Positions 35,401 to 44,782 of a stretch of 64,000 nt of DNA are shown here, one piece after another. Origin of the DNA: Hetaerina americana (lineage: Eukaryota; Arthropoda; Insecta; Odonata; Calopterygidae); contig JAKTNV010000002.1 in assembly GCA_022747635.1 (NCBI GenBank), forward strand, positions 334,501 to 398,500. The letters run 5' to 3'. A program made the position numbers and the translations under genes. The notes beneath the pieces were generated by a model, which saw nothing but the letters and a program-made list of their open reading frames with translations, did no database searches and was not told where the DNA came from. How positions within the stretch are numbered: the first letter of the stretch is position 1; each line of letters starts with the position of its first letter.

Positions 35401-37160
35401 GCTGCCCATGAAAGGACGGATGGCTCAATAAAATAAAATATCAAATCAGGATCTGCCATTAAATATTAATATACATAACGCTTCATAACCAGGCCTTAGT
35501 GACAGCCACGTGAACTCAAAATATTCCAGTTTATTCCAATAAATATGTACAGCAACGGTAACCAGGTGTTATTTTCGCCGACATTGACTTGCTTCTAAGC
35601 TTACAATCCATGCAATAGACGTGTGGGTATCATGTTTGAGACCGACTGTGTGGATATCAAAGCGTAACAATTTCTCTCTTGCAAATATTTAGTTAAAACT
35701 GAAAGCTCTCGCGACTCTGAACGGGCATGGCAGGAATGTAAATACTTACTGCAAATAAGTGAAACAAAATGGCCGATGACGCGTGACGTAACATACGGTT
35801 GACGTTCGAAACAAAACTATCTCTTATTCATGAATTATCCTGTGAAGACGCGGGGCATCTCGACCGCGGGCAATAGAGAATATCTTCTTTGAAATGGTAT
35901 TGCTCCATCGACTAGAGGCAAGAAATATTAAAATCTTTCCGGTGAATAAGTAACAATTTCCTCGTCAAAGGCGAGTTGCCAGCGTAAGGAATATTTCCAT
36001 ATTGGACTCATCCACATTGGCTTAACACCGTGAATATTTAAATCAATATTTTAAAGAGATTTTCAAACTGCCAGTAGCCGAGATATTCGGCGGTTAAGAA
36101 AACATGACCCATGGCGATGAGCGATAATTTACAGAAAATATGATTAATGGAATGCCGTCCAAATACACAATTAAAATTAAGAGATATTCGGAAATATTGG
36201 GAAATACTTTATACGAGATGGAATACGTTTTTTTATTCTTGCCAACAATGCGCAAACAAGACAGTGAAGAAGAAACGACTATCTTCAGACGAAATGCTTG
36301 CCCTTAACGCGAACAAATACACACAGAGTGAAACTGACGTCCACACGTTGGCCTTCGACGTAGAGACGCTCACGGATCATCACAGCATTTTATTGTTCTT
36401 CTAAGTAACGTTTTCCGTGTGGTCAGAGTTCCCATTACCCGTGAGCATTCGGTACCACACCTGAATCCTATTAACAATACCTGTGGGCGAATCCGACAAT
36501 GCAGTCCGGGAAGGCTCCGTCAGCAATCAGCAAGTCAAAGGTCAGGCTCTGGTCTCGGATAAAACTCGTGGTCACGGGGTCAGTCAAGAACGCTCGACAC
36601 GTCCCGTGAGCGTATTCCATGACCTCTGGCACCTGCCGCAGGCTCGTCCCGTTGATCCTCCGCCCCAGCAGGTCCCAATCAGTGAATTCGCGGACGAATT
36701 GCACCAGGGCCGGAGGGGCGAGCTCGATCACGTACGAGACGTGATCCTCCAGAGGAGACGGTGGTGGTGGAGGGTCCAGGAAGCCCACCTTGGATGCCAT
36801 CGCGTGTCTCGGTGCGCGGTCGAGCGGGCCCAGGGGGACCCCTTCACTGGAGTTGCGGTTGAGGTGGGCGGGTGCGTGAATCGACGCGGAGAGCAGGCGC
36901 CTGACCCTGCCAGCTTCGGCGGCCGGGTCCACGGCGGCGGAGATCGGAGCGGCGTCTGGCGGGAAGGCGCTAATCAAGGTGACCGAGTGCCCGCGCCGGA
37001 TGAGGGCACGGCCCAGCTCGAGGAAGGGGATCTTGTGGCTCTTGGTGCCGCCTAAGGTCACCATGAGGATGCGGGCGCCATCCCCCGGCCGCGCCGTTAG
37101 GAGTAGCGCCAAGAGAGCCACCACGAGGGGGCAAAGAAGGCTGCTGATTGGAGGCCGCAT
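20112..37160 (-). CDS. UDP-glycosyltransferase gene, five coding exons
   Basis: Membrane-bound enzyme of the ER lumen that transfers a sugar from a UDP-sugar to small lipophilic compounds. CDS is the complement of 20112-20442, 21323-21542, 24630-24855, 32416-32797 and 36481-37160. All introns are GT..AG and phases agree, giving 612 residues. Seen: signal peptide (1-28), SHK with the likely catalytic His42, ADGAFPDC near the end of exon 1, the family signature FVTHGG then PVFCDHDSNA, a membrane span at about 556-577 and a basic tail ending KQKLH. The length is above the usual 500-530; part of the excess is a proline run (DPPPPPSP) in the N-terminal domain. The usual Asp-Gln donor pair reads Asp464-His465. 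No frameshift or stop breaks the model, so it is probably functional. An assignment to the conserved insect UGT50 group is possible but untested. Intronic transposons account for most of the 17-kb span. Confidence 0.93.
21323..21542 (-). CDS. UGT exon 4: signature motif exon
   Basis: Residues 430-503. It is exactly 220 nt; from general knowledge this matches the size of the penultimate exon of vertebrate UGT genes, suggesting an old exon boundary. It codes for HPKIRAFVTHGG, FETVFHGVPVVTMPVF and then CDHDSNAAKAE. The donor-sugar position that is normally Gln is His465. Acceptor CTTGCAG/GC, donor CCAGA/GTAAGT. Confidence 0.92.
22975..23170. mobile_element. mariner-type 5' region fragment, copy 1
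   Basis: Shares about 130 bp with 48602-48733, including the run ACGCGGACTATWGCCC, GGCGCTAGTTGCCTGAGACC and CGGATCGTCGAGCT. The outer AATRCGCGAAC part resembles a mariner inverted terminus and leader. It lies in UGT intron 3. Confidence 0.45.
23249..23492. mobile_element. small inverted-repeat element with hammerhead-like core, copy A
   Basis: In UGT intron 3. Two inverted arms (about 23325-23372 and 23412-23468, imperfect) contain CGACCCAGGTTTCGA and its complement. Flanked by TATCAGGA at 23241-23248 and 23493-23500, a possible 8-bp target duplication. It shares the left-end word GGCGTAACTTTATGGA with copy B at 28940. Confidence 0.65.
23400..23435 (+). ncRNA. hammerhead-like motif in copy A
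   Basis: GTGATGA (one change from CTGATGA), hairpin GACG TTCAA CGTC, GAAACCTGGGTC with ACC/GGT as a possible 3-bp helix III and GTC as the cleavage triplet. Confidence 0.35.
23831..24274 (-). other. 147-codon open frame in UGT intron 3, unidentified
   Basis: Begins MEVTQSKQYAASQFSF. The stretch TLQGVYGEPVLLWSMFKEKR weakly recalls the mariner/SETMAR helix-turn-helix region (VYGE followed by a W/F.K. pattern). The second half is unrecognised. An unbroken frame of this length in AT-rich intron sequence is notable, but no start context or splice sites support expression. Confidence 0.25.
24630..24855 (-). CDS. UGT exon 3: start of UDP-sugar-binding domain
   Basis: Residues 355-430. Acceptor TCGCAG/GAC gives LPK-DLEEFVSGGPKGFVYFSMGS at the junction, the conserved opening of the C-terminal domain. 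The exon ends WLPQQDILG with donor CTCG/GTGAGT (phase 1). The WLPQ.D segment is part of the nucleotide-binding signature. Confidence 0.92.
25000..26690. other. UGT intron 2, left part; no gene recognised
   Basis: AT-rich with short frames. Two adjoining plus-strand frames at 26090-26547 give about 150 codons with one frame change but match no family I know. Confidence 0.4.
26700..26812. repeat. dispersed repeat, copy 1
   Basis: Matches 42083-42190 over about 110 bp: AAACTGCGGRAGATGCCGC, TAACTTYTAACGGARTC and GTAAAAATCATTCRCCTTGAC. Confidence 0.65.
27231..28810 (+). pseudogene. LINE ORF1, RNA-binding gag-like protein
   Basis: Starts MVVRHVNTLALQVDEKAKPP in good context and runs to a stop at 27729, followed in frame by GQRRTCARCNQEGYERKP, a zinc-knuckle remnant (C-x2-C kept, downstream His/Cys lost). 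Later frames encode a Ser/Pro/Arg-rich tail ending near 28810. Stops and frameshifts make it a pseudogene. Confidence 0.65.
28940..29147. mobile_element. small inverted-repeat element with hammerhead-like core, copy B
   Basis: Flanked by a 13-bp direct duplication CCTCCTTCAAGAG at 28927-28939 and 29148-29160 (the shared outer bases leave a one- or two-base uncertainty). Arms 28997-29063 and 29082-29148 are perfect 67-bp inverses around an 18-bp spacer that carries CTGATGA. The 57-bp left part contains GGCGTAACTTTATGGA, shared with copy A. No coding capacity. Confidence 0.85.
29074..29106 (+). ncRNA. hammerhead-like motif in copy B
   Basis: CTGATGA, hairpin GAAGT TTT ACTTC, GAAACC TG GGTC. 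All core nucleotides match the hammerhead consensus, ACC/GGT can form helix III and GTC is the best cleavage triplet. Helix I is only about 2 bp in the monomer. Confidence 0.5.
30216..30806 (+). pseudogene. LINE RT, N-terminal half
   Basis: Reads FPKGKAPGLDGLPFEVYLAY, LTASQRTAVITLVTKKTRPK, LRPIALLNADYKILAQVL, then LIAIDLEKAFDLVH with the first catalytic Asp. Cut off before the FADD motif by the junction at 30806. Confidence 0.8.
30807..31560 (-). pseudogene. LINE fragment in opposite orientation
   Basis: Minus strand encodes CDAIAVVGALVKRDIEYNGN with ECLCVPCRFRENVRPTRVGK, a decayed form of the RT block DAIAVM...NQEVFACSVDFLKAFDRV seen at 58970-59060. The upstream part is too decayed for certainty. 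Confidence 0.6.
32416..32797 (-). CDS. UGT exon 2: linker region
   Basis: Residues 227-354. Acceptor CCTCTAG/ATATCGC completes an Arg codon, giving AHRYRVPFMYINT across the junction. Donor CCAAAG/GTAGGG closes in phase 0 after NPLPK, the Pro-Leu-Pro-Lys segment that precedes the C-terminal domain in UGTs. The exon contains an NVS glycosylation sequon. A GA dinucleotide run lies just inside intron 1. Confidence 0.9.
32987..34032 (+). mobile_element. decayed mariner element in UGT intron 1
   Basis: TA-flanked (32985-32986 and 34033-34034), with mariner-like diverged termini CAAGGTCTGTCCAAAAG and, inverted, CAGGAGTTATCTGAAAAG. A different subfamily from the element at 4.4 kb. Confidence 0.75.
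33190..33810 (+). pseudogene. mariner transposase remnant
   Basis: Reads LLEQRYTIKFCLKLSKTGKG, FKAAYGDNAMD, then a stop where the family has Arg/Val, then KLFWEGREDVEEAQRS and SVVHRLVTENTDMRKVCV. Multiple stops and frameshifts; the catalytic region is mostly unrecognisable. Confidence 0.75.
34144..34510 (+). pseudogene. LINE C-terminal and 3' UTR fragment
   Basis: Reads RFVKRYAKLSGAF, FTERRLNYRLYFLHRLK, VLLPPSHHGG and the 3' UTR word CACACNCT. Same family as 38965-39440 and 44783-45396. Confidence 0.65.
34745..34950 (+). pseudogene. LINE C-terminal fragment, second copy
   Basis: GGAGCTAGGCTGGGAATCAC and CGGTGGGAGAGATCATG match the same LINE family. Strongly decayed and without the 3' UTR. 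Confidence 0.55.
34960..36470. other. UGT intron 1, right part; nothing recognised
   Basis: No coding frame, repeat pair or structured element was noticed beyond ordinary AT-rich intron sequence. Confidence 0.5.
36481..37160 (-). CDS. UGT exon 1: signal peptide and acceptor domain
   Basis: Codes for residues 1-227 (last codon split after two bases). The start was chosen because the hydrophobic signal peptide begins exactly at this Met (MRPPISSLLCPLVVALLALL). The frame is open for another 30 codons upstream without signal-like character. GGTKSHKIPF carries the presumed catalytic His. NSS and NGT are possible N-glycosylation sites. The donor reads CACAG/GTATTG. The exon is strongly GC-rich compared with the flanking introns. 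A TATTTAAG sequence on the minus strand near 37235-37242 could be a core promoter element, but no transcript data support that. Confidence 0.92.
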
Positions 37161-37249
37161 AGTTCCTTGTGGGACCTCTCCCTCGAACGATGTGTCGCGC
37201 CCGAACGGCTGTCGAGAACAGAAATATAAATGCTTAAATACTCTAACCA

Positions 37250-38960
37250 AGAGAGGAAATCGCTCGGGTTTTGGGCGGAATTCGGGCCAAGATGTGGTCT
37301 GACGAGAGGAATAGAGAATGACGTGATAACTGATCCTAGGGCTTATTTGTCACCAAAATTTGTTGGATTATGAAATGACATTGATTACCGTTTTTCGTCT
37401 ACACTCTCCTGTTGCTCCAAACCGCAAGTTAATTATTGAATTTCGCAGTTAGTAGGAGAAAACACCTGAGATGTTTTTTTTACACACTATCATTAGCATT
37501 TTGCTCATAATTTGATTGGAACACATGGTGATATTTCATGCTGCCAATTTGTGGCGACCGACTGCGTTTTTTCGTCAATGGTTATAAAGGAATAAAGGTT
37601 ATAAAGACTTGTCAATGCTTGTTACTTAAGTTCACAGAAAACTTTCACCGTCCGTTTCACAAATATCAATTAGGGAATACAAGGTTTAATTAAATTTGTT
37701 TCACTGTTCATTGCTTTCCACAGAACATTTTAAGTAACCTAATGATACCGACGCAAATAGGTGTCAACAAAACATGCCTAAGAATTTAATTCTAGCACAT
37801 GAAATAAAAGAAGTCCTTTCTTCCTGTCCAGCTCCACGTTCTGTGGATTTGTGAGATTCGTATTTTGATTTACCATTTGAAGCATGCATATTTTCCGGTT
37901 ACGGAAACCAATTAACTCTCTTTATAACAGGAAAAGGTAGTTGAAACTATCAGATTATGATTGGAAAGTAACTTCCTCGATATTGTTTGACTTGCAACTC
38001 GTGCATTCAACCGATCTGTATTTCGCCACACCACTTCAAGGGACCGCGGACAAACAATATACGATACAAACTCATTGGGAAAGTACAACTAGTATTAGAT
38101 CTAAGTGCTTTATTTATTATATAACACTTATAATATACTTTTAGCCCAAACATCTATATTATTCATCATTTGATAGAGAATAATGTATCTACACTGGTGT
38201 AAAATCAGCATATCATGTTCAGCGGAGAGATGATTCTCGTAACACAGTCGGCGGAATAACACGCGTAAAAAGGAGACACCGAAGAGCATGGAGGTAAAGA
38301 TACAGAGTGCATATGTTTCTGTCAAGGAGTTCCCGTATTGATCTATGGACGAAGAAAGGAGGGCACTTCCCTCGCTAATCCGTCACGTTTGCGAGGGAGA
38401 ATAGAAAGTGCAGGGCCAATACAGCGAAATGCGAAGAGCGAATCGTTGTGGTCCCTCAGCAGAACCCGTCAACCGCAAAAAACTCACAACGGCATAAAAA
38501 AGGGGAATAAAAAAACCTGCAAATGCTTCCCAGTTCAGTGGTAAAACGAAAACAACCAGGAATAAAAATGATTTTGGAAAATGGGAAGAAATCAAACATG
38601 ATGAAGTCGAAGCGCAAATCGATCGGAGAAGGACAAGAAATGTCTGGGTACTGTTTAAACTTGTGTTAATGGCAAATCTGTGGAATACGCGTTTCAGTAT
38701 ATCACCTGATATTAGAGAAAAGTGTTGAGTATCCGAAGGAATGATCTCGGATTATCGAAAACTTGGATGCTATTCATTAATGTAAATTAGGAAATCGGGA
38801 AGATATTTCCAAGACATGCCTCTGCAAGACATGATCGTATTACTGTTATTTATATTTGCCAATTCAGCTCCCACCACTGCTCACGAATAAGTGACCCATT
38901 CGTGTCAACCGCAGTCCGTCCGTCGAGGAAGGGAGGGGGGGGGCGTTGGAAATAAGTTTT
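37250..38960. other. upstream flank of UGT; nothing recognised
   Basis: Would hold the UGT promoter and any 5' non-coding exon. No clear promoter, repeat or frame is visible beyond the TATTTAAG noted near 37240. Confidence 0.45.
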
Positions 38961-38964
38961 CATT

Positions 38965-39440
38965 TATTCATTTATATACCCTACAAATTACCTGTAAGCT
39001 AGGGTGTGTGGCAGGGGGTGAATCCAAACCGGAATAATTTTACCCGTACATGACCCTAAGGCGATCGAAAAATGTGATCCCTTATCGAACAGGGAAAAAA
39101 TTATATATTAAATCCATCTGTTCTACCCTGGAATCTCCCTAATTTTACTGACACAATCTCGCCTATCGTAGTACGATGGGGTTAATTATACATACATGTC
39201 CAACATCACTGCTAAAGAAACTCCCTTCTAATTTATGCAAGAGCTTCAATTTGTAATTTAACCTTCGCTCTGTGAGTGATTCCCAGCCTAGCTGCTCTAA
39301 TATTTGGGATACGCTACTACGTGTATCATAACAGCGTTTTACAAATCCAGCTCCTCTACGCCGCACGCGATTCAATTCGGCAATCAATCCAACTTCGTGA
39401 GGATCCCAGAGATGTACTTGCAGCATATTCGAAATGAGAA
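38965..39440 (-). pseudogene. LINE C-terminal and 3' UTR fragment
   Basis: Minus strand reads DPHEVGLIAELNRVRRRGAG, FVKRCYDTRSSVSQILEQLG and LTERRLNYKLKLLHKLEGS, then the UTR with a CACACACCCT word and an (ATAAATGA)-like tail. The best-preserved copy of this C-terminus in the window. Confidence 0.75.
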
Positions 39441-39790
39441 CAAAGCTGGGGAAAAGTTGCTTGAGCCGGATTGGTGGATGGGCTAAAATAATTTTTAGAA
39501 AAACACGCAGGTGTAATATGTATTGAAAGCATTTTGCAAGGATTAACTTGGTTATCATCAAACAGTATTAAAATTTTTACTCAAAATATTGCTCTGAATC
39601 CACTAAACACCTTTCTGATTTAAGTAGTCCTCAATCACGATCTGTGAACATTGTGCATTTGTCATCAGCTAAAACTGTTTATTCTGATAGGATAAGCCTG
39701 TAACGTTTCCCAAAAAACTCACGAAATCATTGTTAATCACGCAGGATGAAAAGGAAAATAATGTCATGAGATCACTTGATTCCTTATTCT

Positions 39791-39876
39791 AAGTTTTGTT
39801 CACCGTGAGTGAGTAAAATCTTTGAGAATAGAAACCTTTTCACGCGAATAGGGTGTCAAAATAATCAAATTAGCAA
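39791..39876 (+). repeat. 86-bp direct repeat, left copy
   Basis: Matches 41078-41163 with about five differences (AAGTTTTGTTCACC to AATCAAATTAGCAA). The two copies bracket 1.2 kb of inserted sequence. Confidence 0.9.
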
Positions 39877-40051
39877 TATACTGAGAGTTTCACGAGGTGT
39901 GCAACTTCAAATTTGAGTGGAATGGGAGGGAGGGTGAAGCCCCTCGGAGTTCATTGCTTCGGTTCGGGCGGTTGGGAAATATTCTTTGCAAACCCACCAC
40001 AAAAGGAGACCCCGGCTCCGGCGAGTACCTCGCTCGCTGTGTCGGGATTCT

Positions 40052-40058
40052 ATATATG

Positions 40059-40123
<65 letters not shown>

Positions 40124-40124
40124 A
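40052..40124. repeat. (TA)n microsatellite
   Basis: TA tract with a few TG interruptions, left edge of the bracketed insertion. Confidence 0.95.
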
Positions 40125-40142
40125 TATAAATATATTTTTTTT

Positions 40143-40951
40143 AAGGTAATCTACCGGTTAAGGTAGGTTTTTGGATGGACACAACTACCAAACAAACATT
40201 TTATTACTCCTAACAAAACATAAAATCTACCATCCTACTCTACATCAGGTCCCTCTTCATCTCTGAGTATTTTCTTCCTCCCTTCATCCCGTCCAACATC
40301 CCTATCCTGTTCCTTCCCTTTCCTCTTTTGCCCAAAATTCTCCCCTCTATCACAGTTTTCAACATCCCACTGCCGGTCAAATCCCCCTTCATCCACTTTT
40401 CCTGCCTCCATAGGATTGCTCCCAACAAACCCCTCTCTTCGCCCACCATACCAAGTACTTCCTCATTTGTTTTCTTCTCGGTCCATTTCACCTTCTCCAT
40501 TCTTCTCCACACCCACATTTCAAAAGCCTCCAGTCTACGTCTATCCTCCTGCTTCAATGACCACGTTTCCGCACCGTACATAGCTACGCTCCATATCAAA
40601 GTTTTTACGAGTCTTTTCTTAACTTCCTTACTCAACGTCCCTGTCATCAACTCCCTCCTCCTTGTGAAAGCCTCTTTGCCTAGCGCAAGCTTCTCCTTAC
40701 GTCCCTACTACTTTGATCGTGTTGGTCCAAAACACTACCGAGATACGTAAACTGTTCCACCTGCTCTAGTTTTGCCCTCCTACTTTAATTTTAAGCTTAG
40801 CCTTTTTTTCTAGAAAATCGCATAAACTTTGTTTTATTAATATTGATTCTCATCCCATACCTGTCGCACTGAATTTCCAATTCACTCACCAATGCTTGCA
40901 ACCCCTTGGCTGACTGAAAAACTAAAGCTTAGTCATCAGCAAACCTAACTA
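40143..40951 (-). mobile_element. 5'-truncated LINE, same family as 58121-60135
   Basis: Minus strand holds a 136-codon open frame with RRRLEAFEMWVWRRMEKVKW and [20 protein letters not shown], plus the shared 3' UTR word GGTAGATTACC. Upstream the family sequence continues to the FADD-containing region, where it meets (TA)n. Confidence 0.8.
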
Positions 40952-41012
40952 TATATATAATTATATAATATATATATATATATATATATTGATATCCCTA
41001 ATAAATATATGT

Positions 41013-41062
<50 letters not shown>
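40952..41062. repeat. (TA)n microsatellite, interrupted
   Basis: TA tracts broken by TTGATATCCCTAATAAATAT. Confidence 0.95.
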
Positions 41063-41064
<2 letters not shown>

Positions 41065-41077
41065 GGCTTGAATGAGC

Positions 41078-41163
41078 AAGTTTTGTTCACCCTGAGTGAG
41101 TAAAAACTTTGAGAATAGAAACCTTTTCACACGAATAGGATGTCAAAATAATCAAATTAGCAA
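41078..41163 (+). repeat. 86-bp direct repeat, right copy
   Basis: Partner of 39791-39876. Confidence 0.9.
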
Positions 41164-42080
41164 GATGCTGCTTGTTGTTGCTGTATTATAATCGAATAAT
41201 ATTATTATGCACCAAAGACTTACTCTATACTTTTATTGCCACATCCAACGCAGATATTACTGAAATAATGGAGTCAACACTATAGCCAAACAATAAATGA
41301 ACACTTGCTTGGATTGGGTAACACTTAAAAATTAACTTCTTAGCTGAAAATGTATTTAAATTAGTTCCAAAAATTCATTTAATACTTGCGGGGAAAAGCA
41401 AAATATTTTTACAATAATTTAATGGTGTTCTCACTCACTACGCACGCACAGTGAAATGTGAAAAATAAATACTTTTATAAGCTCCACTGAATTTTTTTAA
41501 AAACGACCGATTTCGTCGAGCAGTCGACATTATGAGTCACAAATTGAAATTCACGCACTGTTTTTATTCATGAAGAACATTTTCAACTTCCTCATGGTTT
41601 TCACTGACAATTGAATGTCAGAATGAGCTAATCTTTCCATGGCTTTGAATGGCGTCACCAGTCGCAGGGTAGGTAGCTTCTTTTACATCCACCGACAAGC
41701 TACACGATCTAAAAATAAATTCAATCTTTAGAGAGTTTTTCAAGCGAGTGATTCTCATGTAGAGAGAAAAATTAATATGTGCATTAATAAAAATTCAATT
41801 CCTATTCATTGGAGCGCATGATAAAGTCATTCCGTAATAGTAAGTTGAGTTCAATTTATTTTTATCCAAATAATTTAACGATATAATGGCGATTTTTTTC
41901 AAATTTCCACGCAATTTCCCAAGCAGTGTTACGGAACTATTGCTTTATCGACGCCGTGGGGTACATATGATATTTTTAATCAAGGAATGGTCCAGAAAAA
42001 AGAGTAAAAAAGTAATTATTCAAAGCTCGTGACTGGAGGTTTTATTTTTGTTATCTTAAGTTGTACAATCAAAGAAAATA
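41164..42080. other. no gene recognised
   Basis: AT-rich sequence with only short frames and no repeat relationship noticed. Confidence 0.5.
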
Positions 42081-42082
42081 CA

Positions 42083-42190
42083 TGGCAAACTGCGGAAGAT
42101 GCCGCGACGGTAACTTCTAACGGAATCATCTGCTAAATACTAATTACAATGTAACGGTTTCGAATTGTAAAAATCATTCACCTTGACCAG
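42083..42190. repeat. dispersed repeat, copy 2
   Basis: Partner of 26700-26812. Confidence 0.65.
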
Positions 42191-42724
42191 GATCCCGGTC
42201 ACACTCTAAAAATTGTTGGAAGAAACAAAAACATGCATAAACTGACCAACCACACGATATAATTTAAAGGAGACCAAAGTGTCATATTATTTTCAGTCAA
42301 TGAATAATAACATAGCTGAAGTCAATGCTACTGTGGATCACAAATTGAAATATCCTAATTAATTGAAGAATTGAGAAAACGATGCGAGTTTTAAGTAAGC
42401 AAGTACGAGCTGAGAAACGTATGGAGAGTTTGCCTAGCGAAATGTAACCAAGATTACATGTGGTGAGATCACGGTCAATAAGAACCGGAGACTCATCACA
42501 CTGGTGTGGACTTCGGACGCGTCGTTCTTGCCACGAATCCCAATCGCAATGGATTAAAGGCGTGCGGCCCGACAAAATGAACGCCAGGGTTTTGACGGGC
42601 CGCGAAACCTCATCACTTCCGCCCCGGCGGCGGTGGGCGCACCCGAGCGCCTTGGCCCGTCCCCGGCCAGGCCACGTATTTGGTGGGAGGCAGTGGCGGG
42701 TGGAAAGTGAAGGCCCCCACCCTA

Positions 42725-42965
42725 GTGGAAATACGCAAATGATAGCACGGTCATTACGCCAGAGGGTTCGGGTTCGAATCCCGGAGCGACAGACATTTTT
42801 CAGGGGTATCCCGATCCCAAGTTTAGGTGCTTTGTTGGGAGCACTTTGAGTGAGTACCCCGTCAGTGGTATTGGACTTCGGACCATTTGGCGCCTTTCGT
42901 TGAGAGTAGGCTGATGCCTACGCCGGGTTTCTCTTCACCCTAAATCCTGGCCCAAATGACCTTAG
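42725..42965 (+). repeat. tRNA-derived SINE, family B
   Basis: B box GGTTCGAATCC in a tRNA-like arm (GGGTTCGAATCCCGGAGCG), with a weak A box upstream (ATGATAGCACGGTC). The body contains GAGAGTAGGCTGATGCCTAC and ends near a CTTCACCCTAAATCC tail. No polymerase III terminator is obvious inside the head. Confidence 0.6.
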
Positions 42966-43364
42966 CTGCCCGTCGCCTCTCCACCAAAAAAACTGCTTGA
43001 ATCTATTTCTTCTGAGGAAATAATGAAATGGCGTTTCAGCGTCGCATTTTGCTTCAAATAGATTGCATTTTGTGGGCATTAAAATACCCAGGGAAAACAC
43101 GAGAGCTCGGGGAACAGATGACCTACGTGTGTAACGAGAGAGTAAAGCTTTCGAGGGAACCGTCAGGACGGCAGAAGGCGCACGGCCAAATCGCATCCGT
43201 CCAGCCTTAATGCGCTCAATGATTCGTTTAATGACTTTTCATTCCCCTTGCCGGCCGTGGACGACGCTGCCCCTTGCGTTTATGTATGCCTACTAATTCG
43301 AAGGGACGCCCTTTGCGGCGCCGGGTGATTGCGCCCACCGTGTATTTAAGCAAGAGAGAGCGGA

Positions 43365-43407
43365 TGGGCGGGGGCAGAGCGGGGCGGGGAGGTGGGGTGG
43401 GCGGGGT
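43365..43407 (+). other. G-run tract, possible G-quadruplex
   Basis: At least five runs of three or more G within about 43 bp in a locally CpG-rich segment. Confidence 0.6.
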
Positions 43408-43880
43408 AGGGATATATGCATATTGGAGGTGAGGGCCGGACCTTTCTTCTCCCATTGTTCTCGCGGGGGTCGTTTCACGTCATCAGGCCAACCGGTTGTC
43501 CTCTCTCAGCGCTGCGCGATGTTCGTTCTGAGCGTTGCATTTCCTTAAGGAGAAAAATGTGTCCCTCAAAGGGGCCTTAACATCTATCGACATCATGGAG
43601 TGAAGCGATGATTGCGGGAGTGGAGGCGTTTGCCTCACCCAGTAGCCCACTTGGCAAATCGAATTTTATGTCTGTCGGCCCATATGGTTCATTATCGATC
43701 AGAATAGGGTTCAATACTTTCATTGACCAAAATCGATTACTACGGTCAGGAGTTTAAATTAAACTAAAAAAATGACAAACAAAGAATAATTTATTCTATT
43801 GTTTCAGGCTTCACTTCGTGGAAGTAATTAATATCCATTATTAAAATAGAAAGAAAGACTCGTACTTTTCCACAGAACTC

Positions 43881-44570
43881 GTGAATATCACTAATATAGC
43901 TACCAACAATGGTTTCAACCCCAAACTAGTTGACACATTACTACGGAAAAAACAAAAAGCAATGGCCATAAAAAGCATTTTCGTATCTCAGCCCGCAGTA
44001 TCTAAAGATTTTAAGTGGTGCTCGATCCCGTTTCTGGTAGATCTTTCATATAGGATTTCCAACTGTCTACCCACCTCACTCAAAGCAGCCTTCTACCCAC
44101 CCATAACCCTCTCCAAACTTCTAGCCATTGGAAAAGACACCCAGGATAGCCTTCTCAAATCAGGCATTTATAAACTGAAATGCGAGGATTGCAACAGCGT
44201 TTATGTCGGTCAGACCGGCAGGAATATCAAGTTACGAGTCAAGGAACACGCTAGGTGTCACAAAAATCAGAATAACAACTCTCTCTTCGCCAAGCATTTA
44301 CTAGAATTCAACCACAGCAGTGACTTTGTCCCAGAGATATTACACACACTCCCAAAAGGATTAAAAATGGACGCTCTCGAGCAATTAGAGATTAGAAGGC
44401 ACTTGGTGAACCCCAACACGACACTTTGTAATGAGCAATTGTTCCCATACCCCTCCCCACTCCTCTCAGAAAAACTAGCCTGGAAATGGTCAAAACAATC
44501 CATCAACGCACCTGCGAGCCCCCACCCCTCTCAAATCCTTCCAACCCTCCCCGCCCCCACTCTGTCCTGA
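43881..44570 (+). pseudogene. PLE polyprotein C-terminus, GIY-YIG endonuclease
   Basis: A 229-codon open frame lacking RT. KSGIYKLKCEDCNSVYVGQT is a clean GIY-YIG block with the Penelope-type CxxC insert, followed by GRNIKLRVKEHARCH and SLFAKHLLEFNHSSDF, matching the Arg and His positions of the nuclease. The frame is uninterrupted to its stop, so this is a recent insertion, but the RT is missing and it cannot move on its own. Confidence 0.88.
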
Positions 44571-44610
44571 GGGTATATATGCTTGCTCTGTCTGTTTTGC
44601 AAATTTATAC

Positions 44611-44642
44611 CTGATGATGCCGCAAGTCGGTGAAACGCGTTC
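44611..44642 (+). ncRNA. hammerhead-like motif in PLE 3' UTR
   Basis: CTGATGA, hairpin GCCG CAAGT CGGT, GAAACGCGTTC. Core boxes are intact. ACGCGT is self-complementary and could form helix III only between two molecules. Confidence 0.4.
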
Positions 44643-44782
44643 TACCGTATAATAAAATCTGTGGAAAAGTACGAGTCTTTCTTTCTATTTTAATAATGGA
44701 GAGAAAAGAATAATTTGCTCATTGTTTAATTCGCGCATTAATAACGTTTTTAAATTAGTTATTATTCATTTAATGCCTAAAT

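Larger units (their letters stand above)
43793..44704 (+). mobile_element. 5'-truncated PLE with terminal inverted repeats
   Basis: Flanked by AAAGAATAATTT at 43781-43792 and 44705-44716 (12-bp target duplication). Perfect 42-bp inverted arms at 43835-43876 and 44658-44699 contain AAAGTACGAGTCTTTCTTTC. Between them lie the endonuclease reading and a hammerhead-like motif. Confidence 0.85.

Noticed and set aside
36483..37055. 190-codon plus-strand frame over UGT exon 1
   Set aside because: Antisense shadow of the GC-rich exon; no family features of its own.
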